Shown here one piece after another: positions 16,091-23,670 of a DNA stretch of 54,362 bases. A model generated the notes under the pieces. That model was not told the DNA's origin. It was given only the letters and a program-made list of their open reading frames with translations, and searched no databases. Source of the stretch: DAOOVD01 sp035369845. Lineage in GTDB: Bacteria; Bacillota; Desulfotomaculia; Desulfotomaculales; Pelotomaculaceae. The DNA lies in the NCBI GenBank assembly GCA_035369845.1, contig DAOOVD010000011.1:1-54362 (forward strand), given 5' to 3'. Position 1 is the stretch's first letter; every line of letters starts with the position of its first letter. A program made the position numbers and the translations under genes.

Positions 16091-16269
16091 TCCTTGAAAA
16101 ATCGCACTACGAGTGCGCAACATGGCCTTTGGTCCAGTTATGAAAGTTTGTTAAGCCTTGATATGACGGGATTTGTTACGCAGGAACTGTTAACCAAACT
16201 TATACACAAGATTAACATATTCCACAAATTAAAAAGGGGGTTGTATTAACAGCTCCCTAAACTCTTGGT

Positions 16270-16337
16270 GCCTCCGGGCTGGCTATCTTATAGATAGCTT
16301 ATGCCTTTAGTGTTGTGGCACAGTTGCCGGAGGTCTT
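16270..16337 (-). other. Folded element of unknown identity (possible IS200/IS605-type end or small RNA)
   Basis: On the minus strand CCTCCGG and CCGGAGG enclose about 50 nt that contain TGTGCCACA and GGCATAAGCTATC / GATAGCC stems, giving a multi-branched fold. Such imperfect subterminal hairpins occur at IS200/IS605 ends and in some structured leader RNAs. No transposase is present, and it matches no riboswitch consensus I could confirm. Confidence 0.4.
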
Positions 16338-16402
16338 ACCCAAAACTTTGATTAAACTTTATTCAAAGTTATTTTAACGTTGGGAATCTAGGTATTTAAC
16401 AC

Positions 16403-16843
16403 TTACATATGTCTGCTTCCTCGTCCAAAATTTAGTTTAATTGCAATATAATCTTCAAAAGAATTCAATGAGCCAACTTTTAAAGATTTATTGTCTATAG
16501 TAAAGCTAAGTTTAGTAAAATTATTTATACTTCTAATATATCTAGCAACTAGACTATTATAATTACCCTCAAGCAGACTATAGTCCAAGTGGTTTTTATC
16601 AACTACTATATAATAAATATCTATATTTTCTTTAGCTAATTTCCTTATAATATAATCTTTTGCAATACTGGGGCAATTATTAGCTTTAATTTCTGGGAGC
16701 ACTGAAAAACCGGGAAACTGTTCTCTAACATCTTTTACAGCCCTTCTCATAACAGCTCGAATTCTGCATTGGTTCTGTGTCACATAACCGCCAATTACAA
16801 AATATCTTTCAGTATTTCTATCCCAATTCCCAGATTCATCAAA
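16403..16843 (-). pseudogene. DUF3800-family gene lacking its start
   Basis: The family signature FDESGNWDRNTERYFVIGGYVT is encoded at about 16784-16843, upstream of the first possible GTG (16783), and the frame stays open to about 16893 with no start codon or ribosome site. The N-terminal strand that normally begins with Met just before the DESG motif is missing. Downstream residues include VVDKNHLDYSLLEGNYN and FEDYIAIKLNFGRGS. DUF3800 has an RNase H-like fold and is often found in mobile or defence loci. The 5' truncation suggests a dead remnant in this AT-rich islet. Confidence 0.7.
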
Positions 16844-17186
16844 AGGGGCGGCGGATAAAATTTCATACCGGTCTTTGTCGGCACGAACCAGCTAAAATGA
16901 AAAAGGCGGCTTAAAAGCCGTTCCGTGGCTTCCGGTGGCTATGGCAACCTACCGGAACAACCGGATCAAGTGGAAAAAGCCTTATGGTAATCAACCCGGG
17001 TTGTGACACTCTTCCGGGGTGATACCTGAAAGAGGAGAAAGGGGTATTGGTGGAAGGGGGACAAAGTATACCTGCTTTAAGGTGGTGTTGGGAGTAGTTT
17101 ATCCCCAAATCTGTCCCCAAAGGCGCTCAAAAAGGCAATGGAAGAAAATACAAAAGCCGCAATCCCTTGCGGCTGTATGTTTTTCC
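16844..17186. other. Non-coding stretch beside tRNA-Thr with strong minus-strand hairpins
   Basis: 343 bp without a supportable gene. On the minus strand, GTTCCG...CGGAAC encloses TTCCGG...CCGGAA (16920-16965), followed by GGCTT-TTAA-AAGCC type stem (16906-16921) and CCTTTTT, a good terminator. GGGGACAGATTTGGGGATAA (17101-17120 region) reads as GDRFGDK, which resembles tyrosine-integrase C-termini, so a decayed integrase end next to the tRNA is possible. Confidence 0.4.
16900..16921 (-). terminator. Terminator ending a structured minus-strand transcript
   Basis: ACGGCTTTTAAGCCG-like stem followed by CCTTTTTC on the minus strand. No open reading frame of quality precedes it, so it may end a non-coding RNA or attenuate into the truncated DUF3800 gene. 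Confidence 0.6.
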
Positions 17187-17261
17187 TGGAGCCGATGGCG
17201 GGATTCGAACCCGCGGCCTGCGCATTACGAGTGCGCTGCTCTACCCCTGAGCCACATCGGC
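17187..17261 (-). tRNA. tRNA-Thr (anticodon CGT)
   Basis: The 75-nt cloverleaf has acceptor GCCGATG / CATCGGC, D-arm GCTCAGGGGTAGAGC, anticodon stem GCGCA / TGCGC with loop CTCGTAA, T-arm GCGGGTTCGAATCCCGC and encoded CCA (17187-17189). Anticodon CGT reads ACG. It borders the AT-rich islet on its 3' side, a usual integration position. Confidence 0.97.
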
Positions 17262-17390
17262 ACAGCTTTTTCACTTCCTTGCGGGTAAAGTAAATTTTAA
17301 CTTAACGGAGGTAAAAAGTCAACCGAGTTTTAGCTTCGGGATGCTGTCAAGTTAAAGTGGGTTTCTATACTCGGCTTATAGTTGTTGTTT

Positions 17391-18590
17391 TTATGGGCAG
17401 GCAATAATCTTTCTGGACCATAAACATTCGGCACAAGAAGGGCTGTTCCCCCAGCAGTCCATTTCATTGTCGTCGGCCATTGAACATCCTTCCAGGAACT
17501 TGCAGTCCGTACAAGATGGAAACATAAAATTCTTAACAGCAAACCTGAATTTGATATAACCGGGCTCAGTCCATATTTCTTTTAAAGTTTTCATATTGAT
17601 ATTGCCCAGGTAACAGGGTATTATTTCTTTTTTCCTTCCATATATAAAACACCGGTAAGAATGCATCAGGGCGTAACAGGGACTGACATCTCCTCTAAAA
17701 TTAACGCATAAGGACTTGTCCTGAATGAATTTGCAGTACCGTTCGGTCCTGAGTTTCATATAAGGCATTTGGGCCTGAAGATCAATAAGCCATGATTCGT
17801 TGCCGAAAAGGTTACCGGTATCGTCAATATCGTAGACGATCTCATCTTTAAGTGTCTCGTGGTAAGGCAGGAGGTTAGTTACTATCACTGTGCGCACTTT
17901 CATTTCCCAGGCCAGTCTCATCAGTTTGGGTAATTTATGGAAGTTTTTCTTCATGGCTACAAATTCAATGCCCAGTTCAGGTTTCGATACACCGAGTTCT
18001 TTTTTAATTCTGTTTAACTTGCGCACATTGCCTAAGACATTGTTGAAATCAGCCCCTTGGCGGATTTCATTGTATTCCGCTTCATCCGGGCCGTCCAATG
18101 AAACATAAATCATATCCAATCTCAAACCGGCCAGTTTTTTAATCACAGTGTCAGTTAAAAGGGAGCCGTTTGTAATAATTTCTACTTTCAGTCCCAGGCT
18201 TTTAACCGCTTCAAGCATGTCGAAGATCCTCGGATGGCTGAAAGGTTCGCCAAACCCCCCAAAATGCACGGTCTCCAGATAAGGCAATCCTTTCAAACTG
18301 TTAAGAAACTCTTCAAAGGTCTCCCACTCCATGTGGCCAATGTCTTCGTTCCAGTTATTTCTAATGCATGTGATACATAGGAAATTACATTGCGTGGTAA
18401 CTTCTACATATATTTTTTTTACATCCGGTAGCAGAGGAATTACCTTATATATATTTTCTGTCTTAACAAACAACGCCTCTTGCTCACTGTCAAAAGGGAC
18501 CGGCAGTTTAACATGTCCATCCTTGGAAATCAGGATTTTTTCACCAGCCCTAAAAATGTTTGTTTCCAAACTATACACATTATCTTTCAT
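17391..18590 (-). CDS. Radical-SAM maturase of tungsten AOR-type enzymes (cofactor-modifying protein)
   Basis: 399 residues. The radical-SAM cluster motif is C68-X3-C72-X2-C75 (CNFLCITC), followed by GGFGEPFSHP. The C-terminal SPASM-like region is Cys-rich and ends with the family signature DCWGNSPSCAECLWSRKIIACP-like block (about 378-399). This is the protein found next to AOR genes in Pyrococcus and many anaerobes and named tungsten cofactor oxidoreductase radical-SAM maturase. It probably modifies or inserts the AOR cofactor. It is 14 kb from the AOR gene but has a matching sigma-54 promoter at 18724-18738. Confidence 0.88.
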   Translation of the reverse strand: MKDNVYSLETNIFRAGEKILISKDGHVKLPVPFDSEQEALFVKTENIYKVIPLLPDVKKIYVEVTTQCNFLCITCIRNNWNEDIGHMEWETFEEFLNSLKGLPYLETVHFGGFGEPFSHPRIFDMLEAVKSLGLKVEIITNGSLLTDTVIKKLAGLRLDMIYVSLDGPDEAEYNEIRQGADFNNVLGNVRKLNRIKKELGVSKPELGIEFVAMKKNFHKLPKLMRLAWEMKVRTVIVTNLLPYHETLKDEIVYDIDDTGNLFGNESWLIDLQAQMPYMKLRTERYCKFIQDKSLCVNFRGDVSPCYALMHSYRCFIYGRKKEIIPCYLGNINMKTLKEIWTEPGYIKFRFAVKNFMFPSCTDCKFLEGCSMADDNEMDCWGNSPSCAECLWSRKIIACP

Positions 18591-18723
18591 TATAAGTCCC
18601 CCAATTAAGCTGCTGTCCTATAATAGCGCATTCAATTCGTTTCATTTTTAAACCAGTGTTCCATTAAAGAACGTTAATCCGGAGCTTATCAATTATATAA
18701 ATATATAATTAGTTTTAATTTCC

Positions 18724-18738
18724 GCAATAAATATGCCA
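18724..18738 (-). promoter_or_regulatory. Sigma-54 (-24/-12) promoter of the AOR maturase gene
   Basis: Minus-strand TGGCATATTTATTGC, one mismatch to TGGCAC-N5-TTGC, with the same TGGCAT hexamer as the first alcohol dehydrogenase promoter. Predicted start about 18712, leader about 122 nt. AAAGAACGTT recurs at 18666-18675, here downstream of the promoter. Confidence 0.75.
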
Positions 18739-18810
18739 AGTTAATCTCATTTAAGTAAAGTAGTCACTCTTTTCTCTTGCAGCAGGGGCTGTATAAAGAT
18801 CAGGAACAAA

Positions 18811-19587
18811 ATGTCGAGTATAACTAGTGTGACAAAGTTAAAAGCAAAGAGGTGTCGACTGTTGAGACAGGCAGTATTCAAGCAGAGAAACGGGCTGGTG
18901 GCGGTTAATATCGCCGCGGCCTGCGGCGTGTTCAGTCCCGGCCAGTTTTCCGGACTGGCCGAAGCCGCGAAAGAGGCGGGAGCCGGCGCTGTCAAACTGA
19001 CTTCCCGCCAGACTGTTGTGCTGATTCTCGAAGAAAACAAAATCCCCGGCCTGGCTGAAAAGATTTCCGGCCTGGACCTGCGCATCGCCCCTTACGGCAA
19101 CTCAATCCGGAGCGTCAAGGCCTGTTCCGGCAACTCGGAACTCTGCCCCAGGGCATTGGCCGATGCCCTTGATCTCGGTATCGAGCTTCAAAACAAATAC
19201 CTCGGCCGGGAAGTGCCGAAGGATTTCAAGATCGCCGTCGCCGGCTGTGTCAGGGGATGCACGGATCCTTATTGCGCCGACTTCGGCCTGATCGCCTGCG
19301 GAAAAGACACTTACCGCGTTGCCGTCGGCGGCCGGGGCGGCAGCCCCGGCCCGCAGCACGGCACGGTCATTCTGGAAAAAGTCCGTTCTTCCAGGGTGCC
19401 GGAAGTCTTGGATTTCGTCCTGGCCAAGTACAGAAAACTTGCCGAACCGCAAGAAAGGCTCTGTAAGACTATCGCCAGGGCGGGCATACAGGAATTCGTT
19501 CCGCCGTTTGCCGCGGAAGAAAAGGCCGTCAACCTGGAAAATGAAGAATTCAGCAAATTTTTAATGTCCGGCGACCGGGAGGATTGA
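18811..19587 (+). CDS. Small nitrite/sulfite reductase-like siroheme protein
   Basis: 258 residues. An N-terminal ferredoxin-like half-domain (about 30-90, KLTSRQTVVLI) precedes the siroheme/[4Fe-4S] half with cysteines in ACSGNSELCPRA and AGCVRGCTDPYC. The first pair is CX6C where CX5C is usual; the second is CX3C. This is the single-repeat, assimilatory-type sulfite reductase family common in anaerobes. ATG 18811 has a modest GGAAC site. It starts an operon with the two following genes and diverges from the AOR maturase. Confidence 0.8.
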   Translation: MSSITSVTKLKAKRCRLLRQAVFKQRNGLVAVNIAAACGVFSPGQFSGLAEAAKEAGAGAVKLTSRQTVVLILEENKIPGLAEKISGLDLRIAPYGNSIRSVKACSGNSELCPRALADALDLGIELQNKYLGREVPKDFKIAVAGCVRGCTDPYCADFGLIACGKDTYRVAVGGRGGSPGPQHGTVILEKVRSSRVPEVLDFVLAKYRKLAEPQERLCKTIARAGIQEFVPPFAAEEKAVNLENEEFSKFLMSGDRED

Positions 19588-19589
19588 CG

Positions 19590-20042
19590 ATGAAAGAAAA
19601 AAATTTCGGCGATATTAATCTGGAGGCCATTTACAAACACTTTGAAAAGCTTTGCGGCGACTGTGACAAATTGAACACTCCGGAATGCAAAGAGTCCTCT
19701 TGTTTAGTCGGTTTCGGGAAAAAGGCGCTTCGTTTCTCCATCAGCAAAGGGCTGCTGGACATCACCGGCGCGAAAAGCATGATACCCGCCGGCGATTTTA
19801 AAGTATATTACCCGGAAACAATCGCCCCTGGTCTGGCCGAAACCTGCCGCCAGTGCCGCCAATGCCAGGACAACCACTCCCCCGACTGTGTAATCGCCCT
19901 GGCCAGGACCTGCCTGGAATACACCGCCCTGCACAGCGAGATCGATTATCCCGGCAGCGTCTTTCAGTACCTTGCGAGAGTACGGGAACAGAGCCCCGAA
20001 CTTTCGGCCCTGATTGCCGCGGAGCTCAAGAAAAGCTCTTGA
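19590..20042 (+). CDS. Cysteine-rich protein of unknown function, partner of the siroheme reductase
   Basis: 150 residues, ATG 19590 seven nt behind GGGAGG and 2 bp after the reductase stop, so translationally coupled. Cysteines fall in two groups: CGDCDKLNTPECKESSC near the N-terminus and CRQCRQCQDNHSPDC in the middle, which could hold a cluster or zinc. I do not recognise the family. Coupling suggests it serves the reductase as electron carrier or assembly factor (inference). Confidence 0.75.
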   Translation: MKEKNFGDINLEAIYKHFEKLCGDCDKLNTPECKESSCLVGFGKKALRFSISKGLLDITGAKSMIPAGDFKVYYPETIAPGLAETCRQCRQCQDNHSPDCVIALARTCLEYTALHSEIDYPGSVFQYLARVREQSPELSALIAAELKKSS

Positions 20043-20103
20043 GAGACCCGAAAACGGGCTGGAACGCGCGAAATCCAACCGTCCCGGCGTTGCGGAGGCA
20101 AGC

Positions 20104-21435
20104 ATGAACTACACTGTCGACCTTTATAACGTGCTGTCGAATTTGTCGCTTTGTCTTGACTTTTTCAAGGAAGGGATTGACCTGCACCACCAGCGGGTGG
20201 CGCGTATCGGGCTCAGCCTGGCCGAAGAAATCGGACTTGCGGATGAGGAAAAAAGTCTCGTTTATACGGCATCTGTTATTCACGATATCGGCGTCAGCAC
20301 CTGGGGGGAAAAACGGCTGCTGCACGAGTTTGAAGTGGACGAGCCCTGGGAACATTGTAAAAAAGGCTACCAGGTGATAAACAGGGTGGACTCCCTTATA
20401 CCGGTGGGGGAGATTGTTCTGTACCACCACAACAGGTTCGGCGGCAAAAACAGGTTCGGGCCTTCCGAAAAGGAAATACCCCTGGCTGCGCGGATCATCC
20501 ACCTGGCAGACCGGGTGGACGTTCTTTTAAAGTACGACGCCAATTTACTGCTGCAGAGCGGCAGGGTGACCGAAGCGGTGAGAAAACTGGCCGGGGACAC
20601 TTTTGACCCGGAACTGGTAACAGCTTTCGCGCATCTGGCCCGGCGGGAATGTTTCTGGCTGAATCTCGTTTTTCCGTTCCAACCGGGTGGACTGACCGCA
20701 GTTCCCCGGGCGGCGGAAGCTCCGGTAAACGAAAAGGGCCTCAAACAACTGGCGGAAATGTTTGCCGCGGTAATTGACGGCAAAAGCCCGTTTACCAGCC
20801 GCCATTCACGCAGCGTGGCGGGCGTGGCGGCGTACCTGGCCGGCGCTTTGGGATCCAGCCCCGAAGAGGTTTTTCTGGTGGAAGTCGCCGGGCTGTTGCA
20901 TGACCTCGGCAAGCTTTCGGTGCCGGACGAAATACTGGAAAAGACAACCGCGCTTACGGAAGAGGAATATGCGATTATAAGGCAGCATGCCTATTACACC
21001 TTCAGCATACTCAGGAAGGCCGGCCTGCCGGATCCCATTCCCGAGTTCGCCGCCTACCACCACGAAAAAATGGACGGGAGCGGCTATCCCTTCCGGCTGG
21101 ACGCTGCCCGCCTCCCGCTCGGCTCCAGGATTATGGCCGCCGCCGACGTCTTTACCGCCCTCCGGGAAGACCGCCCCTACCGGCCGGGCATGGACAGGGA
21201 AGCAATAGAAAAGATAATGCGCGAAATGGTTTCAAACCATGCCCTTGACGGGAAAGTGGTGGAAACGCTTCTCGATCATTACCGCGAACTGGACGGCTGC
21301 TTCAGCCGCCTGACCGTAAATCCGGGAAAGGCCGGCGGCGAACGGCATTGCGAAAGCGCCGAAAGCAGCACTTTTACGCAGCGAGGCTGCGAAAACGGGG
21401 GCGCGGACACTGCGGACATTTGTCCGAAGCCTTGA
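20104..21435 (+). CDS. Tandem HD / HD-GYP domain protein
   Basis: 443 residues from ATG 20104 behind GCGGAGG. The N-terminal HD domain has HHQRVARIG, VIHDIG and YHHNRFGG. The C-terminal one has SRHSRSVAG, LLHDLGKLSVP and AYHHEKMDGSGYPF; DGSGYP is the HD-GYP signature variant. HD-GYP enzymes hydrolyse c-di-GMP; whether this one does is untested. The last ~25 residues (ERHCESAESSTFTQRGC...) run into dispersed repeat DNA and look non-native. The gene follows the siroheme reductase pair with a 61-bp gap. Confidence 0.85.
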   Translation: MNYTVDLYNVLSNLSLCLDFFKEGIDLHHQRVARIGLSLAEEIGLADEEKSLVYTASVIHDIGVSTWGEKRLLHEFEVDEPWEHCKKGYQVINRVDSLIPVGEIVLYHHNRFGGKNRFGPSEKEIPLAARIIHLADRVDVLLKYDANLLLQSGRVTEAVRKLAGDTFDPELVTAFAHLARRECFWLNLVFPFQPGGLTAVPRAAEAPVNEKGLKQLAEMFAAVIDGKSPFTSRHSRSVAGVAAYLAGALGSSPEEVFLVEVAGLLHDLGKLSVPDEILEKTTALTEEEYAIIRQHAYYTFSILRKAGLPDPIPEFAAYHHEKMDGSGYPFRLDAARLPLGSRIMAAADVFTALREDRPYRPGMDREAIEKIMREMVSNHALDGKVVETLLDHYRELDGCFSRLTVNPGKAGGERHCESAESSTFTQRGCENGGADTADICPKP

Positions 21436-21450
21436 GGTTGAAGGAGGCGA
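21404..21450. repeat. Second copy of the dispersed hairpin repeat
   Basis: CGGACATTTGTCCG followed by CCTTGAGGTTGAAGGA matches, in inverted orientation, the element at 10676-10721 (16 bp identical plus the CGGACA/TGTCCG stem). It overlaps the 3' end of the HD-GYP gene. Flanking DNA to about 21500 (GCGAAAGCGCC, GGCGAAGTGAGGATGCGAT) also looks repeat-like. Confidence 0.55.
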
Positions 21451-21512
21451 GCGATAATGCGAAAGCGCCGCAGGTGAACCGGGCGAAGTGAGGATGCGAT
21501 ATTGGATCATTT

Positions 21513-22478
21513 TTACCGGATAATCTCAGGATCCCGTCCCCATTGTTTCTGTTTGTCGTCCGCTATTACCGCTATGTGGGTGTAGGCTATCTCATCGTAT
21601 TTCGCCTTGATCATTCTGTTTACGGTAGACGCTATGCTTTCACTGTCGCTCAGCTTCATTTTCTCGTCGCCTTCGACCACCATCTCAAGCAGGTACTTTT
21701 TGGGCCCGATGCACATGGACCTGACGTTGTGTATGTCGATCACCCCCGGTATGTCCATGACATAATCACCGATCTCCCTGATCAGGGCAGGGTCCGCGGA
21801 CTCGCCCAGGATGGCGGAGGCGTTCTCCCTGGCGGTGCCGAAACCGATAAAGAAAAGCAAAATGCCGATTAAAATGGAGGCCGCGCCGTCAAACAGGATA
21901 TTGCCGGTGTACTCGGCCAGCACGATGGCGGCCCCCGCGACCGTCAAGCCGAACAAAGCGGCGGTATCCTCCAGAAAAATGAAGCGGGTGGAGGGCGTGG
22001 TTTGAGCCAGCGCCGGGACGACCCTGGCAAACATCCTCAAACCCCGCGCATTTTCCCCGGTTTCGTGCATGATGGCCTTCACGGCCATAAACGCCGAGTA
22101 ACACTCGAAAAGAATGCTGAAGAGAATGATGATCAGGTTGAGCCCTACGTGTTCCAGCGGTTCCGGCCTCAATATCTTCAATATGCCCCCGTAAATGGAA
22201 AGGGCGCCGCCTATGAACAGCATCCCGAGGCTGGCGATAAAGCTCCAGAAAAAAACCCTCTTGCCGTGGCCGAACTGGTAGCGTTCGTCGCTGGGCCGCC
22301 GCGACTGTCTGATCCCAATAAGCAGAAAAAAGCTGTTGGCCCAGTCCCCCAAAGAGTGCTTGAATTCCGCCATCATCGATGCGCTACCGCTTAATACGGC
22401 ACCTCCCAGCTTCATGAAAGCTATCAGACCGTTTGCAACCAATGCGGCTTTTACCGCCGACTCGCTGTTGTGAGCCAT
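21513..22478 (-). CDS. Cation diffusion facilitator (CDF) family transporter
   Basis: 321 residues. Six membrane helices are visible in the first ~215 residues, with the metal-site region ASMMAEFKHSLGDWANS near the start and FLEDTAALFGL later, typical CDF helices II and V. The C-terminal cytosolic domain (about 220-321) has VMDIPGVIDIHNVRSM. Family members export Zn, Co, Fe or Mn in exchange for protons. The metal is not readable. It lies 35 bp downstream of the methyltransferase gene in the same direction. Confidence 0.88.
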   Translation of the reverse strand: MAHNSESAVKAALVANGLIAFMKLGGAVLSGSASMMAEFKHSLGDWANSFFLLIGIRQSRRPSDERYQFGHGKRVFFWSFIASLGMLFIGGALSIYGGILKILRPEPLEHVGLNLIIILFSILFECYSAFMAVKAIMHETGENARGLRMFARVVPALAQTTPSTRFIFLEDTAALFGLTVAGAAIVLAEYTGNILFDGAASILIGILLFFIGFGTARENASAILGESADPALIREIGDYVMDIPGVIDIHNVRSMCIGPKKYLLEMVVEGDEKMKLSDSESIASTVNRMIKAKYDEIAYTHIAVIADDKQKQWGRDPEIIR

Positions 22479-22513
22479 CTCGAATCCTCCCGCGAATCCT
22501 GTACCATTGTCAT

Positions 22514-23026
22514 TTATATTGCGTTCTCAAGTTTCAAAAGATACTTTTTCATTTCCAGGCCGCCGGTAAAACCGCCGGGAGAACCGGACGAGGCAATCAC
22601 GCGGTGACAGGGTACAACCAGCGGGGTCCGGTTGGCCCGCATGACGCCGCCCACCGCCCTCGCCCCCGCGGGGGAACCGGCTCTCTCCGCAATCCGGGCG
22701 TAGGTGGCAACCTCTCCGTAGGGGACGGCCCTGGTGCACTCGAGAACGCGGCGCTGGAAAGGAGTATAGCCGCCCCAGTCGACCGGTGCGGAAAACGCGA
22801 TTTTCTCCCCCCGGAAATATCTATCAATTTCTTCAGCCAAAACCTCAGCAGGCCCGGTTGGCGGACGGGGGCCGGGCAGCGCGGAAAGCGGAACGCGCAT
22901 ATCAAAGGCAAGCTTCTGTACAGCCGTGTCCGGACTATCCTGGGGAAGAACCAGCAGCCTGAGCCCGGCTCCGGACCAGGCTCCGGCCATCCAGCCGGGC
23001 GGGACGCAGAAAGAAAAAATCAGCAA
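22514..23026 (-). CDS. ogt: Methylated-DNA-protein cysteine methyltransferase
   Basis: 170 residues from TTG (23024-23026) behind TGGAGG; the longer upstream frame has no start signal. The active site VVPCHRVI carries the acceptor Cys, followed by GGFTGGLEMKKYLL; the DNA-binding helix TPFQRRVLECTRAVPYGEVATYA and the Arg-finger region ARAVGGVMRANRTP are intact. It removes alkyl groups from O6-alkylguanine in a suicide reaction. Confidence 0.92.
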   Translation of the reverse strand: MLIFSFCVPPGWMAGAWSGAGLRLLVLPQDSPDTAVQKLAFDMRVPLSALPGPRPPTGPAEVLAEEIDRYFRGEKIAFSAPVDWGGYTPFQRRVLECTRAVPYGEVATYARIAERAGSPAGARAVGGVMRANRTPLVVPCHRVIASSGSPGGFTGGLEMKKYLLKLENAI

Positions 23027-23127
23027 TTTGCCACACCTCCACAATTTAAGGAAACGGTCATAAATATATAATACACTATTTTCACCGGCAAAACGGCGGT
23101 TTTCCGCCCCAACCCGAAAAAACCCAC

Positions 23128-23173
23128 AAAAAAAGAGGCTGCCCAAAAATTCAGCGAATCAATGAGCAGCCCC
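23128..23173 (-). terminator. Terminator-like hairpin facing left
   Basis: Minus-strand GGGGCTGC ... GCAGCCTC with a ~24-nt loop followed by TTTTTTT. It would stop transcripts arriving from the prophage side before the methyltransferase gene. The stem resembles that at 26206-26244. Confidence 0.65.
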
Positions 23174-23641
23174 CCGGATCGCCGGTAACGGCCCGTATTT
23201 CCTGATTGAAATCAGGGGATACAGGTTTTTAAACTTCTAATTTTGCCTTGCGCGACTAACAGCAGGACTTCAAGCCTTTCTTACATCATGCCGCCCATAG
23301 GGTATAGTTTGTCCATCCATGATTAACTATAACCAATAAAACCAATAATGACAAGGCTTACAGCGTTTTTTATAGTCCAATCATAACAAAGCAAAACAAA
23401 TAAAAAATAACTATTTTTAAGCCTCCTTGTGGGCAAAATGTGGGCAATGTGTTACTCTTATATTGTCCCTTGTCCCTAGTAAAATCAAAGAAAAACCTCG
23501 CAGATATAATTCACGGACAGGGAATGTATCCTGCAATATATAAAAGCCCTCCGGAGAGCAGGGCCCGGTAACGGGAACTAAGCTGGTTTTGCAAAGGTCC
23601 CTGGGTTAGTATGTGCTAGGGCACTGAAAACTATTTTAAAA

Positions 23642-23666
23642 ACAAAAACCCGGTCTGAGCCGGGTT
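23642..23666 (-). terminator. Terminator of the PH/SHOCT gene
   Basis: Minus-strand AACCCGGC-TCAGA-CCGGGTT followed by TTTGTT, 5 bp past the stop at 23671. Confidence 0.85.
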
Positions 23667-23670
23667 ATAT

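Larger units (their letters stand above)
15881..16402. other. AT-rich intergenic islet with structured segments
   Basis: 522 bp without a convincing gene. It contains a bidirectional terminator-like hairpin (16043-16090), a CGCACT-ACG-AGTGCG palindrome near 16105-16120, an open but start-less frame at 16025-16249 on the plus strand, and the folded element at 16270-16337. Confidence 0.6.
23027..23670. other. Non-coding junction between host genes and prophage
   Basis: 644 bp with no supportable complete gene. It holds a minus-strand terminator-like hairpin (23128-23173). A short minus-strand frame at 23281-23316 ends in YPMGGMM, like a GroEL C-terminus. A plus-strand segment near 23428-23450 reads LWAKCGQ, which resembles phage integrase ends. 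Composition turns AT-rich from about 23320. The left prophage end probably lies here. Confidence 0.45.

Noticed and set aside
16025..16249. Open plus-strand frame of 74 codons ending ...HKLKRGLY
   Set aside because: No start codon near its beginning, includes a terminator-like hairpin, no family match; may be a remnant but not callable.
16270..16337. Reading the folded element as a GEMM-type c-di-GMP riboswitch
   Set aside because: GATAGCCAG and GGCATAAGC look suggestive, but the GACGCAAAGC core and the P2 arm are missing.
17019..17288. Frames across the tRNA-Thr gene
   Set aside because: They read through the tRNA and flanking hairpins; the protein looks of this type are well-known tRNA shadows.
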